Translations under genes and position numbers: made by a program
Shown here: in pieces, positions 33,988 through 42,022 of the stretch
How positions within the stretch are numbered: the first letter of the stretch is position 1
Layout of the letters: each line of letters starts with the position of its first letter
NCBI GenBank assembly: GCA_900556555.1
Contig: USPF01000006.1
Location: 1-50,315, forward strand
From: an uncultured Blautia sp.
GTDB lineage: Bacteria; Bacillota; Clostridia; Lachnospirales; Lachnospiraceae
DNA length: 50,315 nucleotides
Reading direction: 5' to 3'
The notes under the pieces: generated by a model
The model's input: the letters and a program-made list of their open reading frames with translations, nothing else
Told to the model about the DNA's origin: nothing
Databases searched by the model: none

Positions 33988-34700
33988 TTATATTACCTGC
34001 AATCGATATTAAAGATAAAGCGTGTGTAAGGCTTATAAAAGGGGATTATGACACTGCACATAAAGTTGCAGAGGATCCTTATAAAACAGCCGGGGATTTT
34101 GCCCTGGCGGGAGCGAAATGGATACATATGGTAGATTTAAACGGTGCTCTGGATGCCTGTCCGGTCAATCAGGAAATTTTTATAAAAATAGCCGCAGAAT
34201 CGGGAATGAAGGTGGAACTGGGCGGCGGAATCCGTGATATGAAGACAATAGAATGGTATCTTTCAAAAGGAATTTCTAGGATTATTCTTGGCTCTGCGGC
34301 AGTGAAAACCCCGCAGCTTGTAAAAGAAGCAGTGAAAGAGTTTGGTGCCAAGATTGCAGTGGGGATTGATGCCAGAAACGCAATGGTAGCAACAGAGGGA
34401 TGGATGGAGAGCAGTTCTGTATGTTATCTGGAGCTTGCCATGGAAATGGAGCAGGCTGGAGTAAAAACCATTATTTATACCGACATATCGAGAGACGGAA
34501 CCCTTAGCGGAGTAAATCTTGAGCAGCTTGAGCATCTGAACCAGGCGGTGTCCTGCAATATCATTGCCAGCGGCGGAGTAAAATCCATAGAGGATATCAT
34601 GGCATGCAAAGAAATCGGGCTGTATGGCTGCATTTGTGGGAAGGCATTGTATTCAGGAACATTAGATTTAAGAGAAGCCATAGAAAAGGCAGGTGAGTGA
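33984..34700 (+). CDS. hisA: ProFAR isomerase HisA
   Basis: 238 residues, a (beta/alpha)8 barrel that isomerises the aminoaldose ProFAR to PRFAR. It opens [20 protein letters not shown] with the catalytic first aspartate. Other family segments are [50 protein letters not shown] with the second aspartate, and [11 protein letters not shown]. It overlaps hisH at the start and is followed directly by its paralogue hisF. Confidence 0.95.
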   Translation: MIILPAIDIKDKACVRLIKGDYDTAHKVAEDPYKTAGDFALAGAKWIHMVDLNGALDACPVNQEIFIKIAAESGMKVELGGGIRDMKTIEWYLSKGISRIILGSAAVKTPQLVKEAVKEFGAKIAVGIDARNAMVATEGWMESSSVCYLELAMEMEQAGVKTIIYTDISRDGTLSGVNLEQLEHLNQAVSCNIIASGGVKSIEDIMACKEIGLYGCICGKALYSGTLDLREAIEKAGE

Positions 34701-34702
34701 GC

Positions 34703-35461
34703 ATGCTTGCAAAGAGAATTATCCCGTGTCTGGATGTGCGGGATGGAAAAGTAGTAAAAGGTGTGAATTTTGTAGGAATCCGGGAGGCAGGAGACCCGGT
34801 GGAATGTGCCATGGAATATGACCGGCAGGGAGCAGATGAAATCTGTTTTCTGGATATTACAGCCACTCATGAGGGCAGAAGTACCATGATTGATGTGGTG
34901 AGGAAAACAGCAGAGCATGTGTTCGTACCCCTGACTGTTGGGGGAGGAATCCGCAGTGTGGAGGATTTCAGGGAAATTCTAAGGGCAGGTGCGGACAAGG
35001 TTTCTGTCAATTCCGCAGCAGTGAAAAATCCGGCATTGATTTCCCAAGCAGCAGAAATTTTCGGAAGTCAGTGTGTGGTGGTTGCCATTGATGCAAAAAG
35101 AGACGGGCAGGGGAATTTTCATGTGGTTGTGCATGGAGGAAGAAAGGATACAGGTCTTGATGCTGTGGAGTGGGCAAAACAATGCCAGGAGCTGGGAGCA
35201 GGGGAGATTCTTCTGACCTCCATGGATACGGATGGATGTAAGGAAGGATTTGATCTGGAACTTACCAGGGCAGTGTGTGATGCTGTGACGATTCCGGTAA
35301 TCGCCAGTGGCGGATGCGGCAGGCTGGAGCATTTCTCCCAGGTGTTTGAAGAGACTGGTGCAGACGCAGCATTGGCGGCATCTTTGTTTCACTTTCGGGA
35401 ACTGACAGTAGAAGAAGTGAAAAACCATTTGGCAGAAAATAACATTCCGGTACGCACATAA
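34703..35461 (+). CDS. hisF: Imidazole glycerol phosphate synthase, cyclase subunit
   Basis: 252 residues, (beta/alpha)8 barrel that closes the imidazole ring with ammonia from HisH, releasing AICAR. Motifs are [19 protein letters not shown] (D11 catalytic), [46 protein letters not shown] with the second catalytic aspartate, and [12 protein letters not shown]. The ribosome site AGGTGAG supports ATG 34703 rather than GTG 34697. Confidence 0.95.
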   Translation: MLAKRIIPCLDVRDGKVVKGVNFVGIREAGDPVECAMEYDRQGADEICFLDITATHEGRSTMIDVVRKTAEHVFVPLTVGGGIRSVEDFREILRAGADKVSVNSAAVKNPALISQAAEIFGSQCVVVAIDAKRDGQGNFHVVVHGGRKDTGLDAVEWAKQCQELGAGEILLTSMDTDGCKEGFDLELTRAVCDAVTIPVIASGGCGRLEHFSQVFEETGADAALAASLFHFRELTVEEVKNHLAENNIPVRT

Positions 35462-35498
35462 GGCAACAGCAAAGACACAGGAAGGAATATAAAAAGCT

Positions 35499-35831
35499 AT
35501 GGTAGATTTTGAACAATATTTTAAGAAAAGCGAGCTGATACCCGCTATTGTCCAGGAAAAGGACACCGGGGAGGTGCTGATGCTTGCTTATATGAACCGG
35601 GAAAGCCTTCAGAAAACCTTTGAGACAGGTTATACCTGGTTTTACAGCCGGTCCAGACAGGAACTGTGGAATAAAGGTGCCACATCAGGACATATACAGA
35701 AGGTGGTTGACATAAAAGGAGACTGTGATGAAGATACGCTGCTCATTACTGTGGTTCAGACGGGAGCTGCCTGCCACACAGGGGCACACAGTTGTTTTTT
35801 CAGAGCATTATGGGAGGAAGATAAAAGATGA
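35499..35831 (+). CDS. hisI: Phosphoribosyl-AMP cyclohydrolase
   Basis: 110 residues, the stand-alone cyclohydrolase. Metal-binding motifs are [11 protein letters not shown] and the terminal HTGAHSCFF, with the start region [21 protein letters not shown] and [20 protein letters not shown]. It opens the adenine ring of phosphoribosyl-AMP. Separated by 37 bases from hisF and overlapping hisE by 4 bases. In many bacteria hisI and hisE are fused; here they are split. Confidence 0.94.
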   Translation: MVDFEQYFKKSELIPAIVQEKDTGEVLMLAYMNRESLQKTFETGYTWFYSRSRQELWNKGATSGHIQKVVDIKGDCDEDTLLITVVQTGAACHTGAHSCFFRALWEEDKR

Positions 35832-36154
35832 TGGATGTGATGAAAGGGCTGTATCAGGTTGCCAGGGAAAGAAAAGAGACAAAACAGGAAGGTTCTTATA
35901 CCTGCTATCTTTTTGAACAGGGACTGGATAAGATTTTAAAAAAATGCGGGGAAGAGTGCAGCGAGGTTATTATTGCCGCTAAAAATGGAAAAAACCAGGA
36001 CACTGCCAATGAAATCTGCGATCTGCTCTACCATCTGATTGTGATGATGGTGGAATCAGGGATTGAAGTGGAAGAGATTGAGAAAATTCTGGAACAAAGA
36101 CGGGAGAAAATCGGAAATCTGAAAAAGTTTCACGTCAGCGACCACAATAGTTAA
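35828..36154 (+). CDS. hisE: Phosphoribosyl-ATP pyrophosphatase
   Basis: 108 residues, an all-helical MazG-like pyrophosphohydrolase acting on phosphoribosyl-ATP, the step before HisI. The key acidic segments [16 protein letters not shown] and [16 protein letters not shown] hold the magnesium-binding glutamates and aspartate. GGAGG is 10 bases before ATG 35828. It is the last gene of the his operon; no clear hairpin terminator follows. Confidence 0.94.
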   Translation: MMDVMKGLYQVARERKETKQEGSYTCYLFEQGLDKILKKCGEECSEVIIAAKNGKNQDTANEICDLLYHLIVMMVESGIEVEEIEKILEQRREKIGNLKKFHVSDHNS

Positions 36155-36268
36155 GGTTCAAAACAAATTTTGTTCATAAAATTGTTAAAAAAATGTCCTG
36201 TGAAAATTTTGCCGGTTGTGGTAAACTATTCTGGAAAGACCAGACTTTATAGAAACGAAGGTTAAAAT

Positions 36269-36889
36269 ATGGAAAAAACAGATAACAGGATGATTTTGAA
36301 GGTCTTACTCATATTTGTAAAGATAGTGTTTGCAATTCCGGCTGTACTGCTGTTTATTCTGGTCAGGGGACTTCAGTTTTTCCTGAAGGTGTGCGGTACA
36401 GTTGTTTCTTTTGTGTGCATTTTATCTGCGGTGGTGGTTTCTGTAGGTGCAATAGCAGAGATTATTCTACAGATACGGGGAAATGGCCCGGGAATTCCGG
36501 CAATTATTCTTACCATGGCAATAGCAGGAGGACTTTTCTATGTTCCGGCAGCTGGAGTTGCTATGGTGATGGTAATATTGGAAGCGATTTGCAGCTGGAT
36601 TTGGAAGTTTTATCTTGGAGAGCATTCTGAGAACTGGAAAAGTTTTTATAAACGCCCGGATTACCAGTGGTCTGCCTTTGAAGACGGATATAAGGGAGAG
36701 CATACAGATGATTCTGAATTTCATATTCATTACTTTAAGGGGATAAAAAATACAGAAGAACTGAAAAAAAGATATTATGCTTTGCTGAAAATTTATCACC
36801 CTGACAATGCTTTTGGTGAGGATGAAATTACCAGAAGTATTATGGAAGAATATGATTATCTGAAGAATCGCCTGCCGGATAAAAATTAA
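36269..36889 (+). CDS. Membrane protein with C-terminal J-domain-like segment
   Basis: 206 residues. Three to four membrane helices (about 10-33, 42-67, 76-100 and 98-113) are followed by a cytoplasmic tail. Residues about 154-203 look like a compact J domain: helix ELKKRYYALLKIY, the diagnostic HPD at 177-179, then a second helix ITRSIMEEYDYLKNRL. The HPD tripeptide is what stimulates Hsp70 (DnaK), so this may recruit DnaK to the membrane. The domain is short and lacks the usual glycine-rich region. Fairly sure of the motif, unsure of the function. No clear promoter; possibly read through from hisE. Confidence 0.6.
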   Translation: MEKTDNRMILKVLLIFVKIVFAIPAVLLFILVRGLQFFLKVCGTVVSFVCILSAVVVSVGAIAEIILQIRGNGPGIPAIILTMAIAGGLFYVPAAGVAMVMVILEAICSWIWKFYLGEHSENWKSFYKRPDYQWSAFEDGYKGEHTDDSEFHIHYFKGIKNTEELKKRYYALLKIYHPDNAFGEDEITRSIMEEYDYLKNRLPDKN

Positions 36890-36891
36890 CG

Positions 36892-36919
36892 TTGACAAGA
36901 CCTGTGAAAAAGTTATAAT
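36892..36919 (+). promoter_or_regulatory. Strong promoter of the phosphotransacylase gene
   Basis: Perfect TTGACA (36892-36897) and perfect TATAAT (36914-36919) are 16 bases apart, immediately after the previous stop codon. Confidence 0.85.
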
Positions 36920-36964
36920 TAGAAGTAGTGAAATATTATTTCAAAATAAGTGGAGGAACTTAAA

Positions 36965-37537
36965 ATGAAAGTATTAGTTGAAACATCTGCAAGACATTTA
37001 CATTTATCTCAGGAACATCTGGAAGTCCTGTTTGGAGCTGGTCATGAATTAACAGTGAAAAAAATGTTAAGCCAGCCAGGACAGTTCGCATGTGAAGAGA
37101 AAGTAGAAGTAGTTGGACCAAAAAGCAGCCTGAAAATGTCTGTTTTAGGACCAGTGAGAAATGATACTCAGGTAGAAATCTCTCTTACAGATGCAAGAAG
37201 CATCGGTGTTACTGCTCCAATCCGTGAATCAGGTGATATCGCTGGTTCAGGTGCATGTAAATTAGTAGGACCTGCAGGTGAAGTAGAATTAACAGAAGGC
37301 GTAATCGCTGCAAAACGTCACGTACATATGACACCAGAAGATGCTGAAAAAGCAGGTGTAGCTGACAAACAGATCGTAGAGCTGGCTATTGAATCTCCAA
37401 ACGGAAGATCTCTTACTTTTGGTGATGTAGTAGTTCGTGTAAGTGCTTCTTATGCAACAGCAGCTCACATTGACACAGACGAAGCAAACGCTCTGGCTCC
37501 GGCAAGAGAATGCTACGGTGAAATGATCGTTAAATAA
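36965..37537 (+). CDS. PduL-type phosphate acyltransferase
   Basis: 190 residues. Two related halves each carry the histidine metal motif: SARHLHLSQEHLEVLFG and AKRHVHMTPEDAEKAGV, the signature of PduL phosphotransacylases, which convert acyl-CoA and phosphate to acyl phosphate using zinc. No microcompartment genes lie nearby and no N-terminal encapsulation peptide is seen, so a housekeeping role in acetyl phosphate and acetate formation is likely. ATG 36965 has GGAGG 8 bases upstream. A consensus promoter and a codon choice that looks more optimised than its neighbours suggest high expression. Confidence 0.88.
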   Translation: MKVLVETSARHLHLSQEHLEVLFGAGHELTVKKMLSQPGQFACEEKVEVVGPKSSLKMSVLGPVRNDTQVEISLTDARSIGVTAPIRESGDIAGSGACKLVGPAGEVELTEGVIAAKRHVHMTPEDAEKAGVADKQIVELAIESPNGRSLTFGDVVVRVSASYATAAHIDTDEANALAPARECYGEMIVK

Positions 37538-37557
37538 GATTGTTTATGAGAGAAAGG

Positions 37558-37591
37558 GACTGTCACATGGTATTTGTGTGGCAGTCTTTTT
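37558..37591 (+). terminator. Terminator after the phosphotransacylase gene
   Basis: GACTGTCACA (37558-37567) pairs with TGTGGCAGTC (37577-37586), one G-T pair included, and is followed by TTTTTAG. Confidence 0.85.
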
Positions 37592-37613
37592 AGTTTGAGT
37601 ATCAAAAAATTCA

Positions 37614-37642
37614 TTGTTTTTCAGTGGGAAATCATATATAAT
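37614..37642 (+). promoter_or_regulatory. Promoter of the MarR gene
   Basis: TTGTTT (37614-37619) and TATAAT (37637-37642) are 17 bases apart, about 50 bases before the start codon. Confidence 0.6.
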
Positions 37643-37694
37643 AAGGACATCAGAATGGGAAACAGGACTAAACGTGAGAAAAAGGAGTGGTGAC

Positions 37695-38141
37695 GTGGAT
37701 CATTTTGAAGTCTTTCATGATGTTTTAGTAAATTTATTTCAGGAAATTATGGATATAGAAGAAAAAGCGTTGATTACAGATGAATTTCATGATATTTCTG
37801 TAAATGATATGCATGTGATAGAGGCAATCGGAGAAGACGGGGCGAAAAATATGTCTTCCGTGGCAAAATCTCTCTCCGTGACAGTAGGAACCCTGACCAT
37901 TGCAGTGAATAACCTGGTGAAAAAAGGCTATGTTCACAGAGTGAGGAGTGAAGCAGACCGGCGTGTGGTTCTTATCTCCCTCACAGACAAGGGAAGGGCG
38001 GCAAATGCCCATCATAGAAAATTTCACGAAGGCATGATACAGGCTGTTGTGAAGGATCTAAATGAAGAGCAGCAGGAAATTTTAGTGAAATCCCTGCTGA
38101 ACCTGAGAGCTTTTTTTGATTCCTATCAGAAGAAAACATGA
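37695..38141 (+). CDS. MarR family transcriptional regulator
   Basis: 148 residues from GTG 37695, which has AAAGGAG 7 bases upstream; the open frame runs further up but without a start context. The winged helix is clear: ISVNDMHVIEAIG, MSSVAKSLSVTVGTLTIAVNNLVKKGYVHR and the wing SEADRRVVLISLTDKGR. The sequence style is near FabT-type repressors, which often head fatty-acid gene clusters. Here no fab genes follow; the next gene is on the other strand. Target unknown. Confidence 0.88.
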   Translation: MDHFEVFHDVLVNLFQEIMDIEEKALITDEFHDISVNDMHVIEAIGEDGAKNMSSVAKSLSVTVGTLTIAVNNLVKKGYVHRVRSEADRRVVLISLTDKGRAANAHHRKFHEGMIQAVVKDLNEEQQEILVKSLLNLRAFFDSYQKKT

Positions 38142-38144
38142 TGG

Positions 38145-38190
38145 ACTGTGGTATAAGACCGTAGAGTTGTTTTATACCACAGTTTTTTGC
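38145..38190. terminator. Terminator between converging MarR and DUF885 genes
   Basis: ACTGTGGTATAA (38145-38156) and TTATACCACAGT (38172-38183) form a perfect 12-bp stem, followed on the plus strand by TTTTTG. Confidence 0.85.
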
Positions 38191-38199
38191 TGAGCAATG

Positions 38200-39981
38200 T
38201 TATTCGGTGTACCGCAAAAGCAGATACTTTTTTACAATGGGAAAGGGTGCCGGGCCGATTTCCAGAAGATTTTGATGGAATGCTTTCAGGTCAAAGCGAT
38301 TGCCTTCATGCTGTTCCATCTGCTCCCTAAGGTGTATAAAATTCAGATATCCAAGATAATATTTTAAATAATTTGCAGGATTCTCTACAATATACTGGTA
38401 GATTTCTTTGCAGGTATCTTCAGAAGGCATGCCAAGGGAAGATAAGGTTTTTATTACTTCCGGCAAAGTCCAGCCCTTATGATGAATGCCAATATCCAGA
38501 AGAGAATAGAGACAAAGGTTCACACTGCGGTTTCGGTTGAGAAATTCCATAACATCAGGCTCAATGCTTAAAAATTGTGCAGCGTAACCGTAGGCCAGAG
38601 ATTCCACATAGGTAGCCCATCCTTCTATGTATCCGCTGCATCCTAAGAATTCCCGTATGGGTGCAGGATTTTGTTTGCCAAAGTATAAGGTCTGATACAG
38701 GTGGCCGGGGAATCCTTCGTGTGCCAGAGTAGTGAAAAGTTCAGCACAGGATACCTGGCTGGTCTTGTTGATATAGATTGTATTTGGAGAGAGGGTATCC
38801 AGAGGCGGAGTCAGGTAAAAAGCCGGACTGGAAAACTGCTCCAATGCTTTTGGAACATATTTGATTTCGTAATCGTTCACTGCCAGTTCAGGAAAGTCAT
38901 GGTGAATATTCTGGTTCAGGTAATCCAGCATTTCTTGGGGGGAGTATGGGGAAGAAGCAGGAATGCCGGATGCTTTTGACAAGATTTCCGGGTCTTTTTG
39001 CTGAAGGTTATGGAGAACCTGATAATCACGAAGAAGCTGTGTGGAAAGGTCTTGTTCGATTTCTTTTATGGTGCGGAAGTCCCCGGTACTGGTTTTTACC
39101 AGATATTCATAATACTGTGTGCCTCCGTCAAGATAAGCCAGACCGCCGGAATTCTGTCCGGTTCCCTTTAATTTCTCCAGGCCACGGGCAAGGGCTTCAT
39201 AGGAGGGGAATACAGATTCCTTCATTAATTTCTCATGCATGGTTTTATAAGAAGAAGCCTGCTTTTTTGTGATGACATGCCCAGAGGTCAGGGTATCCAG
39301 TTTTTCTGTGAACATAGAGGTGAGAAAGTGATTCTTTTTTTCCGAGACAAAGGTATTGCATTGCTGTATAATTCTCTCCGCAGTGGTGTCACTCATAAAG
39401 AGCCCCTGCTCAGACTTTTCTTTTTCAAATTTCAAAATACTGTCAAAATATCCCGGTATGCAGGATAGAAGAGAAAAATAATCCTTGATATCTTTTGGAA
39501 CACGGAAGGTATATTCAGCAAGCAAAGTAGGAAGCTGAGCCTGTATCCCCAGGTTTGGGCCAAGGGGTTCCTGAAGAAGATACTGTTCACGGACAGATGA
39601 CTGAAGAGAAGTATCTAATAGAAGCATGTCATAGATTATCTGGTTTTCTTTGGATAGTTCATCCCGGGAAAAGCGTTCCAGCTTTTGTTTCAGAGTATCC
39701 CAAGCTACACCATTTTGTTTCAGAATCTCAGGATCCATGGTGCCGAGACTGATTTCATAGTCCTTGATTCCGTATTTTTGGGGATAAGCAAGGGTATAAT
39801 GAAGATTTAGTGTGTTGGAACAGATCTCATCTTCAAATAATTTCCTGGTAAAACGTTCAAATTTGGAATTCTGGGAGAATCTGGAAGGTTTGCCAGCTAT
39901 AAAAATGGAAATAATAATAAGGAAGCTAATCACCAGGCCGGAAAGAATCCGGTTCTTTTTTTTAGAGAAAAAGGTTTTCAA
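38200..39981 (-). CDS. DUF885 family membrane-anchored putative metallopeptidase
   Basis: 593 residues. An N-terminal basic stretch and one hydrophobic helix (about 11-30, ILSGLVISFLIIISIFIAG) anchor or export it. The body is a DUF885 protein with the zinc-binding-like HEGFPGH motif (H421 to H427) in TLAHEGFPGHLYQ and downstream GYIEGWATYVESLAYGY carrying a likely third ligand glutamate. DUF885 proteins resemble M1/M32-like peptidases, but the substrate is unproven. It converges on the MarR gene and shares its terminator. Confidence 0.85.
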   Translation of the reverse strand: MKTFFSKKKNRILSGLVISFLIIISIFIAGKPSRFSQNSKFERFTRKLFEDEICSNTLNLHYTLAYPQKYGIKDYEISLGTMDPEILKQNGVAWDTLKQKLERFSRDELSKENQIIYDMLLLDTSLQSSVREQYLLQEPLGPNLGIQAQLPTLLAEYTFRVPKDIKDYFSLLSCIPGYFDSILKFEKEKSEQGLFMSDTTAERIIQQCNTFVSEKKNHFLTSMFTEKLDTLTSGHVITKKQASSYKTMHEKLMKESVFPSYEALARGLEKLKGTGQNSGGLAYLDGGTQYYEYLVKTSTGDFRTIKEIEQDLSTQLLRDYQVLHNLQQKDPEILSKASGIPASSPYSPQEMLDYLNQNIHHDFPELAVNDYEIKYVPKALEQFSSPAFYLTPPLDTLSPNTIYINKTSQVSCAELFTTLAHEGFPGHLYQTLYFGKQNPAPIREFLGCSGYIEGWATYVESLAYGYAAQFLSIEPDVMEFLNRNRSVNLCLYSLLDIGIHHKGWTLPEVIKTLSSLGMPSEDTCKEIYQYIVENPANYLKYYLGYLNFIHLREQMEQHEGNRFDLKAFHQNLLEIGPAPFPIVKKYLLLRYTE

Positions 39982-40119
39982 GAGAAACTCCTTGCATTAC
40001 TTGGTCATTCTATATAATCTATGCAAAAAATAAGGGGGTATGTGCATTTTTCTTGGAAAAAAGGAGCACTTTGTGTTAAGATTTCTCTATACAAATCCAT
40101 AGGGAAGGAGATGTGTTTT

Positions 40120-41382
40120 TTGAAAAAGAAATGGCTGCTTGTGACAACGGTATTGCTTTTGGCACTGTCTGGCTGCCAGAAGGCTGAGGAGCAGGTGAAT
40201 CAGGAGAGTGAAGAGGTGATTCCGCTTCCAGTGGAGGAGCAAGAGGAAACAGACGAAGAAATCGAAGAATATCCTGTGGAACTGTCAAAACATTTATATG
40301 ATTTTGAATTTGCCATAAATGGTGAAGCAGAAAAGCTCCCGTCAACAGTACAGGAATGGCTGGAACAGGGATGGGAATATGTGGGAGAAGAGGAAACGGT
40401 TCTGGATACAGAGTCTTATATAGAAGGAAAGAGCCTGAAACGAGATGCAATAGAAATCAAAGCAGATGTGGTGAATTTAGAAGGGGAAGAAAAGAAAGAG
40501 AAAGACTGTTATATCGGTGGTGTCACCTTGGAGTATCATAAAGACAGCCCGGTTTTCCAGCTTCCCGGCAATATTACACTGGGAAAATCGAATCTGAATC
40601 AGGTTTTAGAAGTTTATGGGACACCTACAGATGAATATAGTGAAAAAGATGACATGTATGTCACTTATGAATTCGGAACATATAAAAACGCAGAATTTGT
40701 ATTTGATGCAGAACAGGAAATTTTATATAAGGCAACATTGAAAAACTATCGGGAGCCTGTCTCAGATGAAGAAGAAATCAGTAAGGAAGAGCCGGCAGAA
40801 GTAAGTGCCTATCAGAAACCGGAAAATTTTACCGAAAATCCGGCAGATTATATTGTATCTTATGATGGTGCTTTGTATGAGATACCTGCTCCTGTATCAG
40901 AATTTTTGAACAATGGATGGAAAGTACAGAAGGAAGGTTCCGATGCTTATGTAAAATCAGGCCGCCACGGGTATGTTACCCTGGAAAAAGGAGATGCAGT
41001 TTTCTATGGAGTGGTGAAAAACTACAGCCAGAATACAGTTCCGGTGGAATACACGTTTCTCACAAAGGTTTCCGGTGATTTTGATATAGTGAAGATTCCT
41101 ATTTCCATTGGAAAAGAAATCACACTGGGCATGGCAGAGGAAACAATGAAGATTCAGTTAGGCGGAAGTACCTATGAAACCCAGGAGGAGGAACAGGGAG
41201 TTTCTTATTATTTATATTCAGATGAGACAAAGAAAAACTTTATCCGGATTTTTATTGACAGGGATTTGAAACTGATTCGTGAAATCGAAATCTCTAACAG
41301 TCCGGAAACTCTTGCAGGATACCAGAAAGAGGAAGGTGCGGATTCTTCACAGGAATCAGTACCTCTTGGAGAAGGATTGTAA
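40120..41382 (+). CDS. Lipoprotein with internal domain duplication
   Basis: 420 residues from TTG 40120, which has GGAAGGAG 9 bases upstream; the ATG at 40111 abuts that site. The signal peptide KKKWLLVTTVLLLALSGC ends in a lipobox, so the mature protein is attached at cysteine 18 or so. An acidic linker follows. Two similar units of about 150 residues follow, each with a LPSTVQEWLEQGWEY or IPAPVSEFLNNGWKV start, an ITLG segment, and a closing VFDAEQEIL or RIFIDRDLKL strand. Function unknown. It is a single-gene unit with a strong terminator. Confidence 0.8.
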   Translation: MKKKWLLVTTVLLLALSGCQKAEEQVNQESEEVIPLPVEEQEETDEEIEEYPVELSKHLYDFEFAINGEAEKLPSTVQEWLEQGWEYVGEEETVLDTESYIEGKSLKRDAIEIKADVVNLEGEEKKEKDCYIGGVTLEYHKDSPVFQLPGNITLGKSNLNQVLEVYGTPTDEYSEKDDMYVTYEFGTYKNAEFVFDAEQEILYKATLKNYREPVSDEEEISKEEPAEVSAYQKPENFTENPADYIVSYDGALYEIPAPVSEFLNNGWKVQKEGSDAYVKSGRHGYVTLEKGDAVFYGVVKNYSQNTVPVEYTFLTKVSGDFDIVKIPISIGKEITLGMAEETMKIQLGGSTYETQEEEQGVSYYLYSDETKKNFIRIFIDRDLKLIREIEISNSPETLAGYQKEEGADSSQESVPLGEGL

Positions 41383-41412
41383 AAGAAGCTGTTGCATGCA
41401 GCTTCTTTTTTT
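41383..41412 (+). terminator. Terminator after the lipoprotein gene
   Basis: AAGAAGCTG (41383-41391) and CAGCTTCTT (41399-41407) pair perfectly across a 7-base loop and are followed by TTTTT. Confidence 0.9.
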
Positions 41413-41519
41413 AGGTTACATAAGAATGTAAAATAATCCAGGCAGGAAAGAGAAAAGAAATATTGACAGAAAAACAAAGGATTCGGGCGGTAAATTGTCG
41501 GAATATTCACGATTGTAAA

Positions 41520-41662
41520 TTATACACAAAAAAAGTCGAAGTGTGGAGAATTACCCACAAACTATCCTCAAAATTATCCACATGAAAAATCCCTTGAAAT
41601 AGTGGAAAAGTGAAGTTATACACTAAGTTATCCACATTGTCCACAAAAATATGTGTGGATGA
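41520..41662. promoter_or_regulatory. Cluster of seven DnaA-box-like sites
   Basis: Exact TTATCCACA occurs at 41574-41582 and 41628-41636. One-mismatch boxes lie at 41520-41528 (TTATACACA, within the relaxed consensus), 41551-41559 (TTACCCACA), 41637-41645 (TTGTCCACA, abutting the previous box) and, reversed, 41654-41662. A weaker TTATACACT is at 41616-41624. Six of the seven have the same orientation. A very AT-rich stretch follows (41762-41905). No dnaA or dnaN is nearby, so a DnaA-titrating or regulatory site is more likely than the origin. Confidence 0.7.
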
Positions 41663-41905
41663 ATGTGATTTACATAATTTGAGAAAGAACAAAGGTTTTG
41701 TATATATGTTCCAAAAGGGCCTTTTTTGAGGAAAAATCAGGAAAAAAGTCAGGTGTTTCAAAAGTCAATTATTTAACAATCCCAACATGAATTAACCGAA
41801 TCAGAGAAAAAATTAAATGAATTATCTGAAAATATAAGTTTACAATAATTATCATAATATGGTAAACCAAAAAGAATGTAAAATAACCATGTTAAATAAA
41901 TAAAA
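41663..41905. other. AT-rich spacer between DnaA boxes and pstS promoter
   Basis: No open frame of interest or hairpin is seen. The sequence is extremely AT-rich, especially 41762-41905, with scattered TTAACA- and TTTACA-like words (for example 41774-41779 and 41839-41844) that might bind the PhoB-type regulator, but without regular spacing. It could also act as an easily melted element beside the DnaA boxes. Confidence 0.35.
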
Positions 41906-41934
41906 TTGGTATTTTACACAGATTTAACTATAGT
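41906..41934 (+). promoter_or_regulatory. Candidate pstS promoter with Pho-like half-sites
   Basis: TTGGTA (41906-41911) and TATAGT (41929-41934) are 17 bases apart. Between them TTTACA (41913-41918) and TTAACT (41924-41929) are spaced 5 bases apart, as in the Bacillus PhoP box TTWACA-N5-TTWACA. A weak -35 fits an activator-dependent promoter, though Bacillus sites usually lie further upstream. Confidence 0.4.
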
Positions 41935-42022
41935 ACGGTTGGTGATTTTACAAAGTTTCTTTATAGTGGTGGATGTCAACAAGGAAAACAAATATTTTAA
42001 GGATAAAAAGGAGACTTCTATT

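Noticed and set aside
36162..36174. Short palindrome AACAAA-T-TTTGTT after hisE as a terminator or operator
   Set aside because: Six-base AT-only arms with no loop or T-run; easily expected by chance in AT-rich spacer.
41520..41905. Chromosomal origin (oriC)
   Set aside because: The box cluster and AT-rich tract look origin-like, but there is no dnaA, dnaN, rpmH or other usual neighbour; kept only as a DnaA-binding cluster.
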